Assembly (NCBI GenBank): GCA_002471375.1
Contig: DKPV01000005.1
Location: 1 to 37,929 of the forward strand
Source: Flavobacteriales bacterium UBA7325
GTDB lineage: Bacteria; Bacteroidota; Bacteroidia; Flavobacteriales_D; Crocinitomicaceae
DNA: 37,929 nucleotides
Direction of reading: 5' to 3'
The notes under the pieces are model-generated. The model was not told the DNA's origin. It saw only the letters and a program-made list of their open reading frames with translations, and ran no database searches. Numbering within the stretch: the stretch's first letter is position 1; each line of letters starts with the position of its first letter. A program made the translations under genes and the position numbers. This document shows, one piece after another, positions 31,793 to 37,929 of this stretch.

Positions 31793-32707
31793 ATGAAGAT
31801 AAGTGGGTTTACAATGGTGAGAAATGCGGATAAGTATTACTTCCCTATCGAAGAATCTATCCGTTCAATTCTGCCTATTGTTGATGAGTTCGTAGTTGCA
31901 CTTGGTGATGACGATGATGATGATAACACGCGTCAAATTATAGAAGGGATTGAGTCAGATAAAGTAAAAATCATTGATCGAGTCTGGTCCAAGGAAGAGT
32001 TTGTCGACGGTAAAATCTTTGCAAATGAAACATCGTTTGCGTTATCCCAATGTTCTGGAGACTGGTGTTTTTATCTTCAGGCAGATGAAGTGGTGCACGA
32101 AAAAGATCTTAAAACTATTAAAGAGTCGTGCACAAAATTCTTAGATAAGCCTGAAGTTGAAGGTTTGCTTTTTCAGTACTATCATTTCTATGGGGACTAC
32201 GAGCATTATCTTCCGTTTCATGGGTGGTATAAAAATGAAATTCGTATTGTTCGAAATAACATCAATGCTTATTCATATAAAGACGCACAGTCTTTCCGAA
32301 AAAACAATGATGATAAGCTCAAAGTAGCACAGATTGATGCCCACATCTATCATTATGGTTGGGTGCGCCCCCCTGAGTTAATGCAATCAAAAAAGAAAGA
32401 ACAAGACTCTATGCACCATGGTGTTGATTCTATCGAAAAGGAATATCAACTAAAAGCAAATGAGTATAACTATGGAGCAATTGGAAGGGTGCCTGTTTTC
32501 AAGCATTCTCATCCAAAAGTAATGGATGATTTGAGATCTAGAATATCTTGGAAGCACAAAATAAATTACTCGAGAAACGTTGATATCAAAAGGCCGCCTA
32601 TGAAACATGAACGTTTCAAATATCGGTTTATCTCCTTCCTTGAAAATAAATTAATGTTCGGGAATGAAATCTTCCCATATTCAAACTGGATCAAAATCAA
32701 ACCTTAA
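31793..32707 (+). CDS. Family 2-type glycosyltransferase
   Basis: The 304-residue cytoplasmic protein has the GT-A fold pattern: MKISGFTMVRNADKYYFPIEESIRSILPIVDEFVV, an acidic nucleotide-metal site GDDDDDDNT (38-46), and CSGDWCFYLQADEVVHE (87-103), where the ADE replaces the usual DxD. The C-terminal part holds YHYGWVRPPELMQSKKKEQD and FKHSHPKVMDDLRSRI, both typical of this Bacteroidetes subgroup. No membrane segment is present. It probably transfers a sugar to a lipid or polysaccharide, though donor and acceptor cannot be read. It stands alone between the ricT and holB units, transcribed in the opposite direction to both. Confidence 0.87.
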   Translation: MKISGFTMVRNADKYYFPIEESIRSILPIVDEFVVALGDDDDDDNTRQIIEGIESDKVKIIDRVWSKEEFVDGKIFANETSFALSQCSGDWCFYLQADEVVHEKDLKTIKESCTKFLDKPEVEGLLFQYYHFYGDYEHYLPFHGWYKNEIRIVRNNINAYSYKDAQSFRKNNDDKLKVAQIDAHIYHYGWVRPPELMQSKKKEQDSMHHGVDSIEKEYQLKANEYNYGAIGRVPVFKHSHPKVMDDLRSRISWKHKINYSRNVDIKRPPMKHERFKYRFISFLENKLMFGNEIFPYSNWIKIKP

Positions 32708-32722
32708 GAACAAAAGGGTTTA

Positions 32723-33841
32723 TTACGCGTGATGTATATACCTCATCACTTGGAAGCACAACTGTGTAAACAAAATCTTTGGATTTGCGTTCCGCTCTAA
32801 ATGATAGTGAGCATCATCGAATGTTTTCATAAAATCTAGGATGTTGTTACCTGAGATAAATTGCGAAAACTTCACTAAAAATTGACCTTCTTCATCTGAG
32901 ACATTTGTTAGCGTGTCATCCATGTAATTCCTTAGCATGCTCTGTCTAAACATGTGAAGCGAATATTTTAAAAACACCTTTTGATATTCACGGCTATGTC
33001 CTGCAATAGATTCAGCCCAATCTATCATTTCTAATACGTTCTTCTTATAGCAAACACGCATTAGTTGGATGAACAGATCTCTGTTTTCATCATGTTCAAT
33101 ATGGTTTCCGAGGAGTTCAAGAGCTTCTATTACATCTCCGTCTGAACGTGCCGAAATACTATCTGCTCCTTTAGACCCTTGCCCTTTAGATGAACGTAAA
33201 AAAGCACTTAAATCATCCATTCCAACACGCGGCACATGTACCTTTTGAGTTCTTGAGAGAATCGTTTGTAGCATCATTTCATGTGATTCAGAAACGAGAA
33301 GAAAGAGGGTGTCCGCAGGTGGTTCCTCAATTATCTTTAGCAGCTTGTTTGCACATGTTGTGTTCATTTCTTCCGCCATCCAAATCAGCATAACCTTAAA
33401 CCCACCCTCGAATGATCGAAGTGTTAATTTTTTGATTATTTCTTGACTTTCATCCTTGCTAATTATTGGCTTTCTCTCTTTAGAATCAATTTTTTTAATC
33501 CAAGTATTCAGGTTAAAATATGGTTCCTCAATCAGTTGTTCTCTCCACTCTGCAAGTGCACCGTTCGATATTTTTGACATCGCCTGTACTGTTGGAAACG
33601 AAAAATGAAAATCTGGATGCTGAAGTTTCGTCACTTTTCTGCAAGATGGACACTCGCCACAGCTATCTGTAGCCTGCTTATTCTCACAAAACAAGTATTG
33701 AACAAAAGCAACGGCCAAAGGAAGGGTTCCATGACCAGCTTTTCCGAGAAAAAGTTGTGCATGACTCACTTTATCACGATTGATTTCATCAATCAAATAT
33801 TCCTTAAGTTCAGTATGTCCTATTACGTCCGTAAAGCGCAT
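32723..33841 (-). CDS. holB: DNA polymerase III delta' subunit
   Basis: HolB is the clamp-loader subunit that helps place the sliding clamp on DNA. The 372-residue protein starts MRFTDVIGHTELKEYL and has SHAQLFLGKAGHGTLPLA, a degenerate Walker A without Lys-Ser/Thr (as in other delta' proteins), the zinc ribbon Cys52, Cys61, Cys64, Cys67, the Walker B-like VMLIWMAEEM and KLLKIIEEPP, and LSRTQKV in place of the SRC arginine-finger motif (Arg kept). A perfect -7 box (TACTTTTG on the minus strand) ends 4 nt before the ATG, predicting a leaderless mRNA. Confidence 0.94.
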   Translation of the reverse strand: MRFTDVIGHTELKEYLIDEINRDKVSHAQLFLGKAGHGTLPLAVAFVQYLFCENKQATDSCGECPSCRKVTKLQHPDFHFSFPTVQAMSKISNGALAEWREQLIEEPYFNLNTWIKKIDSKERKPIISKDESQEIIKKLTLRSFEGGFKVMLIWMAEEMNTTCANKLLKIIEEPPADTLFLLVSESHEMMLQTILSRTQKVHVPRVGMDDLSAFLRSSKGQGSKGADSISARSDGDVIEALELLGNHIEHDENRDLFIQLMRVCYKKNVLEMIDWAESIAGHSREYQKVFLKYSLHMFRQSMLRNYMDDTLTNVSDEEGQFLVKFSQFISGNNILDFMKTFDDAHYHLERNANPKILFTQLCFQVMRYIHHA

Positions 33842-33845
33842 ATAT

Positions 33846-33853
33846 CAAAAGTA
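33846..33853 (-). promoter_or_regulatory. -7 box 4 nt from holB (leaderless)
   Basis: On the minus strand TACTTTTG matches TAnnTTTG exactly and is followed by ATAT and the ATG of holB. No clear -33 TTG. Transcription is predicted to begin at the start codon. Confidence 0.6.
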
Positions 33854-33868
33854 GTGAAATATTGGAAT

Positions 33869-33876
33869 TATATTTG
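33869..33876 (+). promoter_or_regulatory. -7 box for the coiled-coil protein gene
   Basis: TATATTTG matches TAnnTTTG exactly. It predicts a leader of about 55 nt before the ATG at 33939. It lies only 15 nt from the divergent holB box, so the two promoters nearly overlap. Confidence 0.5.
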
Positions 33877-33938
33877 CTTACTCTTGACTCGCAACCTCGT
33901 AATTCCGTATCTTACAAATCCTAATCAAAAACAAATCA

Positions 33939-35219
33939 ATGAAAAAAGCATGTTTCTTTATCGCTGTATTAATGACTTCATTTACTGGTATAGCCAACTC
34001 GAATGAACCACCTGTTTCAATAGAAATTAGTGAAAAGACGCCTGTGAGTGTTAGTATAATTGCCACACATAATGGGGAGCCAGTTCAAGGGGCCCTCGTG
34101 AAGATTGTCAGCAACCGCATTGTAATTGGTGCAGGAACAACAGATGCACAAGGAAAGGCTGATATGAAAATCGAAAAATACAACAGTCAAGTTGTAATTA
34201 TAGAAGTTTACCATAGACTGTATAAAACGAAAAAGTCGAAAAACGTTGTCTTATCAGCGGGTGCAGTTTTCACATATCCCTTAAAAAGTAAATCAGAAAC
34301 TGTTGCTGAAATTGCCACTGAGACTGAAGAAAAAGAGGCTAAAAGAAATGAGCAAATCAAAAAAACCAACGAATCTCAAGAAGAATATGAGAAGCGTATG
34401 GAAGAGGCTAAAAAGAAGCAAGAGGAGTTGAAAACAGAAACAGCTGCTATTGTTAAAAAGGCTGAAGATGAAAAAAAGGCTCTCGACGAGAAGAAAAAAG
34501 AAGCAGAAGAGGCGAAACTGAAAGCAGAAGAAGCTCGTAAAAACATGGAAGAGCAAGAACGTGCAAATGCTGAGCGGATCGATAAAGAAAAAACTGCACG
34601 TGAGGAGGAAGTTAAAAAGCGTGAGGCTACCGAGAAAAAACGCCTAAAAGAAATTGAAGCTGCGGCTTTAATTGAAGTTAATGACAATGCGGCTAAAAAG
34701 GAGGCTGAGAGAGTTCAAAAAGAACAAAAGAAGGAACTCGAAGCAGCTGAAAAAGCTGCTAAGGAAGAAGAAGTTCGATTAAAGAAAGAAAAAAAGTCTG
34801 CTGAAGAAGCTGAAAAAGCCGCCAAGGAAGAAGCTAAAGCTCAAGAGAAAGCTCAAAAAGCTGAGGAAGAAGCAAAAAAGCAAGCTGAAAAGGCAAGAAA
34901 AGAGCAAGAGAAAGCGATGAAAGAACAGGAAAAAGCTGCTAAACTCGCTGATAAAGAAAAGAAAAAAGCTGAAAAAGAAGCCGCTGCTGCTGCTGCACTT
35001 CAATCAAAGCTTGATAAGCTCGATGATGATCAAAAGAAAATTGATGACACTCGCTCAGGTCTTGAAAAAGAACAGAAAAATCTTGATAAAAAATTCAAGA
35101 AAGGCAAAAAACTCGAAAAACTGAAAGAATCTCAAATTAAGCTTGATGAACGTCATGCAAAGCTTGATGAAAAACAAAAAAAGCTTGATGCCAAACGTAA
35201 AAAATTGATGAAGAACTAA
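33939..35219 (+). CDS. Secreted K/E-rich coiled-coil protein
   Basis: The 426-residue protein has a signal peptide (MKKACFFIAVLMTSFTGIANS), a small beta domain (about 22-115: VSVSIIATHNGEPVQGALVKIV, GAGTTDAQGKADMKIEKYN) of the carboxypeptidase-regulatory type, and then about 300 residues of nearly pure Lys/Glu/Ala coiled coil (KKQEELKTETAA..., EEAKKQAEKARKEQEKAMKEQEKAAKLADKE). The last 80 residues repeat a QxKLDxxxKKLD-type unit. Such a rod would be long (roughly 40 nm if continuous) and periplasmic or surface-exposed, anchoring via the N-terminal domain. It lacks the T9SS sorting domain and a lipobox, so how it is retained is unclear. The mature N-terminus is not Gln. Coding strand is very A-rich. 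An intrinsic terminator follows. Confidence 0.85.
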   Translation: MKKACFFIAVLMTSFTGIANSNEPPVSIEISEKTPVSVSIIATHNGEPVQGALVKIVSNRIVIGAGTTDAQGKADMKIEKYNSQVVIIEVYHRLYKTKKSKNVVLSAGAVFTYPLKSKSETVAEIATETEEKEAKRNEQIKKTNESQEEYEKRMEEAKKKQEELKTETAAIVKKAEDEKKALDEKKKEAEEAKLKAEEARKNMEEQERANAERIDKEKTAREEEVKKREATEKKRLKEIEAAALIEVNDNAAKKEAERVQKEQKKELEAAEKAAKEEEVRLKKEKKSAEEAEKAAKEEAKAQEKAQKAEEEAKKQAEKARKEQEKAMKEQEKAAKLADKEKKKAEKEAAAAAALQSKLDKLDDDQKKIDDTRSGLEKEQKNLDKKFKKGKKLEKLKESQIKLDERHAKLDEKQKKLDAKRKKLMKN

Positions 35220-35243
35220 AACTTCCCATTTCACAATAATATT

Positions 35244-35275
35244 AAGGCACGTATCTATATTATGCGCCTTTTTTA
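35244..35275 (+). terminator. Intrinsic terminator after the coiled-coil gene
   Basis: AAGGCACGTAT pairs with ATGCGCCTT (one A-C mismatch, one G-U) and is followed by a T run. It lies 25 nt after the stop codon. Confidence 0.75.
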
Positions 35276-35307
35276 TTCTCCTGATAAAAATAATTGCACC
35301 TTTTTCT

Positions 35308-35336
35308 TTGCGACCTCTTTCAATAATTTAGTTTTG
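35308..35336 (+). promoter_or_regulatory. Promoter 4 nt from the EamA gene start (leaderless)
   Basis: TTG at 35308-35310, an 18-nt spacer, and TAGTTTTG (35329-35336) form a full Bacteroidetes promoter. CCTC and then the GTG at 35341 follow, so transcription should begin at the start codon. Confidence 0.65.
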
Positions 35337-35340
35337 CCTC

Positions 35341-36234
35341 GTGTTTGCGAAGTATAAATATATTCTCCTGCTCCATTTTATTATTCTAATCTGGGGGTTT
35401 ACTGGGATTCTTGGGAAGTTGATCAAACTAGACCCTCTTACGATTGTATGGTACAGGCTCTTGATTGCTGTTGTTGCTTTAGCAATTGCCGCCCCCCTTT
35501 TGAAACGCTCGCTTAAACTTTCTTCCTGGAAAGAACTACTCAAATACATAGTGGTCGGCGTGATTGTAGCACTTCACTGGGTTACGTTTTATATCTCAAT
35601 TGACCTTTCAACTGCTTCTTTGGGTATTTTATGCTTATCTACCACAACAATTCATGTCGCCTGGCTAGAACCACTAATTATGGGAAGGAAGTTCTCGTGG
35701 ACAGAAATGATCTTGGGTGTTATAGTAATTTATGGTATTTACTTTGTTTCTGGTGATTTTGATGCTCAGGAATATGAAGCCTTAACTTATGGTCTTTCAT
35801 CTTCTTTTTTCGCAGCGCTCTTTTCCGTTTTCAATGCTAAGCTAGCTGAAACTTCTGCACCCTCTAAAATCACCTTTTATGAATTGCTTGCAGGCGTAAT
35901 ATTTCTAACGATCGTGCTTCTATCTCAAGGCAAAATGAATGCTGATTTCTTCATGATGACAACATCTGATTTTCTCTGGCTATTATTCTTAGGCATCATT
36001 TGTACTTCTTTTGCGTTTTTGGTAATGGTAGACCTAACGAGAAGACTCGGTGCTTTTCTAGTAACACTTAGTATAAACATGGAGCCTGTGTATACTATCC
36101 TCCTTGCTATCATAATCCTGAATGAAAATGAAGATGTTGGTCCACAGTTTTACCTCGGGTCATCAATCATTGTGCTCGTTGTAATTGCTAATGGAATTAT
36201 TAATCGAAAACGCAGAAAGAGAGCTTTACATTGA
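35341..36234 (+). CDS. EamA/DMT-family transporter
   Basis: The 297-residue inner-membrane protein has ten predicted helices in two EamA repeats. The start FAKYKYILLLHFIILIWGFTGILGKLIKLDP is the standard beginning of Bacteroidetes EamA proteins and fixes the N-terminus, although the initiation codon is GTG. The ends of repeats show LGVIVIYGIYFVSG and LNENEDVGPQFYLGSSIIVLVVIANG (the E-x-G-x-x-F motif). DMT transporters export or exchange small metabolites; the substrate cannot be told. A full -33/-7 promoter lies so close that the transcript is predicted to start at the GTG. Confidence 0.9.
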   Translation: MFAKYKYILLLHFIILIWGFTGILGKLIKLDPLTIVWYRLLIAVVALAIAAPLLKRSLKLSSWKELLKYIVVGVIVALHWVTFYISIDLSTASLGILCLSTTTIHVAWLEPLIMGRKFSWTEMILGVIVIYGIYFVSGDFDAQEYEALTYGLSSSFFAALFSVFNAKLAETSAPSKITFYELLAGVIFLTIVLLSQGKMNADFFMMTTSDFLWLLFLGIICTSFAFLVMVDLTRRLGAFLVTLSINMEPVYTILLAIIILNENEDVGPQFYLGSSIIVLVVIANGIINRKRRKRALH

Positions 36235-36257
36235 TCGTGTTCATTTTCACAACAACA

Positions 36258-36273
36258 ACTTTGAGATCAAAGT
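36258..36273. promoter_or_regulatory. Palindrome upstream of the universal stress gene
   Basis: ACTTTGA-GA-TCAAAGT is a perfect 7-bp inverted repeat with 2-nt centre, 76 nt before the -7 box of the stress gene. It could be a regulator site or part of a weak terminator for the upstream EamA gene (no T run). Confidence 0.35.
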
Positions 36274-36348
36274 CTTAGAGGGATTGATGCTCCTCTCAAA
36301 ATAAAAAAGAAAATGTTAGATAATAAAGAGCAAAATATTGCTTATTAT

Positions 36349-36356
36349 TATATTTG
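36349..36356 (+). promoter_or_regulatory. -7 box for the universal stress protein gene
   Basis: TATATTTG matches TAnnTTTG exactly, giving a leader of about 29 nt to the ATG at 36389. No clear -33 element was seen. Confidence 0.55.
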
Positions 36357-36388
36357 CAAGCCAGAATAAAACCAGAAACTTCAAAACT

Positions 36389-37210
36389 ATGAAAACTAAG
36401 AACTTTATTGTACCACATGACTTCACTGATGTTGCCACTATTGCCCTAGAGCACGCTATCGCAACAGCAAAGCCATTGAGTGCAGAAATATATCTACTCC
36501 ACGTTGTCGCAAAAAATAAAGATATTAATGACGCTGAAAAGAAGCTAAACGCAGTGATCTCGGAATGTGATTCACGTGTAAAAATCATACCTTCTGTTCG
36601 TGTTGGAAATATTTTTGACGATATCGGAGATTTCGCTGCCGAGCATCATGCAGAACTTATTTTCATGGGAACTCATGGAGCTCATGGGTGGCAGCACCTT
36701 ACAGGAATGAATGCCTTGAAGGTTATTACACATTCTTCTGTTCCGTTTGTGATTGTTCAGGAAAAAACTCCAAAAGAAACGGGTTACAACGATATCGTAG
36801 TTCCTCTTGATTTAAATAAAGAAACAAAGCAAAAGCTTGCTGTTGTTGCCAACATAGCGAAGTACTTTAATTCTAACGTTCACGTAATTACTCCTGAGGA
36901 ATCGGATGAGTTCTTACGCCACCAAGTAAAAGCGAACATCGTATTTGCACAGAAGTATTTCTCTGAGCGCGACATTAATGTAACAGCTACAATTGTTCCT
37001 AGTTCAGGGTTTGATAAAGAAGTCGTGAAACATGCGGTAAACCTAGACGCCGATTTAATAGCAATAATGAACTTAAATAAGAACAGCGTATTAGGTGTTC
37101 TTTCAGCAAACCATGAAGAGTATATCATAACAAATGATGCACTTATTCCTGCGTTAATTATGAACCCTATTGAAGGTCTTCATGCATTAGCTGCTGATTT
37201 CAACGGATAA
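36389..37210 (+). CDS. Universal stress protein, two tandem domains
   Basis: The 273-residue cytoplasmic protein consists of two Usp folds. Domain 1 (1-135) begins KNFIVPHDFTDVATIALEHAI and has ELIFMGTHGAHGWQHLTGMNALKVITHSSVPFVIV, the ATP-binding G-x2-G-x9-G-type loop with the last Ser changed to Met/Asn. Domain 2 (about 140-273) begins YNDIVVPLDLNKETKQKLAVV but its nucleotide loop (LNKNSVLGVLSANHEEYII) has lost the glycines. Tandem Usp proteins of this size are common in Bacteroidetes and are linked to starvation and respiratory stress. I use ATG 36389, not the upstream TTG-frame start, because the Usp domain begins there. An intrinsic terminator follows. Confidence 0.92.
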   Translation: MKTKNFIVPHDFTDVATIALEHAIATAKPLSAEIYLLHVVAKNKDINDAEKKLNAVISECDSRVKIIPSVRVGNIFDDIGDFAAEHHAELIFMGTHGAHGWQHLTGMNALKVITHSSVPFVIVQEKTPKETGYNDIVVPLDLNKETKQKLAVVANIAKYFNSNVHVITPEESDEFLRHQVKANIVFAQKYFSERDINVTATIVPSSGFDKEVVKHAVNLDADLIAIMNLNKNSVLGVLSANHEEYIITNDALIPALIMNPIEGLHALAADFNG

Positions 37211-37231
37211 GTTAATTCTTAAGTATTACAG

Positions 37232-37261
37232 CCCGTTTATTCCTGGATAGACGGGTTTTTT
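37232..37261 (+). terminator. Intrinsic terminator after the stress protein gene
   Basis: CCCGTTTAT and ATAGACGGG form a 9-bp stem (one G-U) with a 6-nt loop and a following T run. Confidence 0.9.
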
Positions 37262-37286
37262 GTGTTACTATTTTAACTTTTGGTAT

Positions 37287-37654
37287 ATGAAATTCATATT
37301 GGCCGCCTTACTACTTTATACATCAAACATGGGAACTATGCTGTAGTCGTTACAAGTGCATCTGGTTGCAGTGACACGCCCTCTTGCATTACAATTTCAA
37401 ACGTGAGTCTATCAAAGACTGAGTAATCAAACATTACTCTTTATCCAAACCCAACACCGGGACAAGTTGCCTTAAGGTTTGATGATGAGCTCACTTACAC
37501 TGTTCTAGTCTATGACTTTTCAGGTAAAATAATTCATTCCGAACTAAAGTCCTCGAATGAATTACATGTCGACCTTGGATCAAATTCAGGTGCATATACA
37601 GTTGAGGTCAAATCCGATAATCGGACAATGAGGTATAAAGTAGTTAAGATATAA
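37287..37654 (+). pseudogene. Remnant of a T9SS type A secreted protein
   Basis: ATG at 37287 starts MKFILAALLLYTSN, a convincing signal peptide, which then hits a stop about 20 codons on. In another frame, from about 37334, the sequence reads NYAVVVTSASGCSDTPSCITISNV, the end of an Ig-like repeat common before sorting domains, then LSKTE, a TAA (37424-37426), and SNITLYPNPTPGQVALRF, TVLVYDFSGKII, GAYTVEVKSDNRTMRYKVVKI, a nearly perfect type A sorting domain ending with TAA at 37652. So both ends of the gene survive, with the whole body deleted, an out-of-frame junction (about 37325-37333) and a nonsense mutation. The mechanism looks like one large internal deletion. Confidence 0.88.
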
Positions 37655-37666
37655 ACTACCACAATT

Positions 37667-37703
37667 GGGCGTAACTTCTATTGCAGAAATTACGCCCTTT
37701 ATT
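37667..37703. terminator. Bidirectional intrinsic terminator
   Basis: GGGCGTAA (37667-37674) pairs with TTACGCCC (37690-37697), with a further TTCT/AGAA pairing inside. A short T stretch follows on plus and A-rich/T-rich flanks on minus. It separates the fossil from the convergent minus-strand genes. Confidence 0.8.
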
Positions 37704-37709
37704 GTTCAA

Positions 37710-37841
37710 TTAATTCATTTTTCCTTTCTTTGATGCTTCCTTCCATTTTGCTTTCCAGTCGGCACCAACATAATAGATTTTTTGCGCATTTCCTGCACTA
37801 AACAATAAGCAAAGCACCGCTGTGATTATCATTTTTTTCAA
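37710..37841 (-). CDS. Short secreted peptide of 43 residues
   Basis: A small frame encodes a signal peptide ending SAGNAQ followed by only 24 mature residues (start KIYYVGADWKAKWKEA, end KKGKMN). The start is TTG at 37841 (Met-Lys-Lys-Met) or ATG at 37832; the first gives a better basic N-terminus. The mature part resembles one strand unit of DUF6150-like Bacteroidetes proteins (KIYxVx-----AxWK), but as a single unit rather than several; that resemblance is from memory and tentative. It lies 22 nt after the stop of another gene and ends 13 nt before a terminator, so it seems a real last gene of an operon. It is too short for standard gene callers. Confidence 0.6.
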   Translation of the reverse strand: MKKMIITAVLCLLFSAGNAQKIYYVGADWKAKWKEASKKGKMN

Positions 37842-37863
37842 AACAATTTATTTCGTTGTTAGG

Positions 37864-37929
37864 TTAATATTTATCTCGCGCTAGACGATCTTTAACCGCT
37901 TGAAGATTTTGTTGCTTTTTCTTCTTTCG
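37864..37929 (-). CDS. C-terminal end of a minus-strand gene
   Basis: The frame is open from the right edge to TAA (37864-37866) and encodes 21 residues: a run of Arg/Lys/Gln followed by NLQAVKDRLARDKY. It is basic and helical. No family can be named from so little. The close spacing (22 nt) to the short secreted peptide suggests one transcript. Confidence 0.55.
   Translation of the reverse strand, partial: RKKKKQQNLQAVKDRLARDKY

Noticed and set aside
34293..35003. Antisense frames rich in Phe and Ser opposite the coiled-coil gene
   Set aside because: They are the mirror image of Lys/Glu/Ala codons and show no start signal or membrane protein logic.
1..37929. CRISPR arrays, tRNA or rRNA genes, transposases, phage or toxin-antitoxin genes
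   Set aside because: I looked for regular direct repeats, cloverleaf-like intergenic segments and characteristic proteins and saw none; the gene-free gaps are short or filled by fossils.

Overview
The window comes from a marine- or freshwater-type Bacteroidetes, most likely order Flavobacteriales (Crocinitomicaceae/Cryomorphaceae-like). The evidence is GldH, a PorP/SprF protein, type IX secretion (T9SS) sorting domains, a YtxJ protein, AT-rich DNA, few Shine-Dalgarno sequences, and repeated matches to the Bacteroidetes -7 promoter box TAnnTTTG. It is an ordinary chromosomal segment. I see no rRNA, tRNA, CRISPR array, phage or insertion sequence.

Layout. 1-3226 (minus): start of a CNNM/HlyC-type membrane protein, then purD and purQ (purine synthesis) and a DUF6427-like membrane protein. 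3361-4900 (plus): a TraR/DksA-like regulator coupled to lspA, and a small lipoprotein ending at a strong terminator. 4972-5733: a broken SRPBCC-GyrI gene. 5768-10631 (minus): a plug-less outer-membrane barrel and a 1050-residue TPR protein, divergent from ftsE (10878). 12109-15164 (minus): tight operon pheS - ytxJ - glutaminyl cyclase - GNAT. 15366-16625: two related small lipoproteins followed by two gene fossils. 16670-20311: methyltransferase, DEDDy exonuclease, free-Met-R-sulfoxide reductase and an Ig-like lipoprotein. 20316-24973: polytopic GT-C-like protein, flippase-like protein, and small envelope proteins. 24990-28557 (minus): a T9SS type B secreted CotH-kinase protein with its PorP/SprF partner. 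28711-29788 (plus): lipoprotein plus DUF2490 barrel. 29797-31633 (minus): ricT-gldH. 31793-37210: glycosyltransferase, holB, a secreted K/E-rich coiled-coil protein, an EamA transporter and a universal stress protein. 37287-37654: a fossil T9SS protein. The right edge holds a 43-residue secreted peptide and the tail of another minus-strand gene.

How the genes connect. Much of the window concerns the cell envelope: LspA matures the lipoproteins, a glutaminyl cyclase could cap the many exported proteins whose predicted mature N-terminus is Gln, and GldH, PorP/SprF and the sorting domains point to gliding/T9SS. No defence or mobile system is visible. The most interesting signals are: four genes whose start codon lies exactly 4 nt after a perfect -7 box (predicted leaderless mRNAs); three places where decayed genes can be read residue by residue (two of them T9SS sorting-domain remnants); and eight of nine non-lipoprotein signal peptides with Gln at +1 near a cyclase gene.
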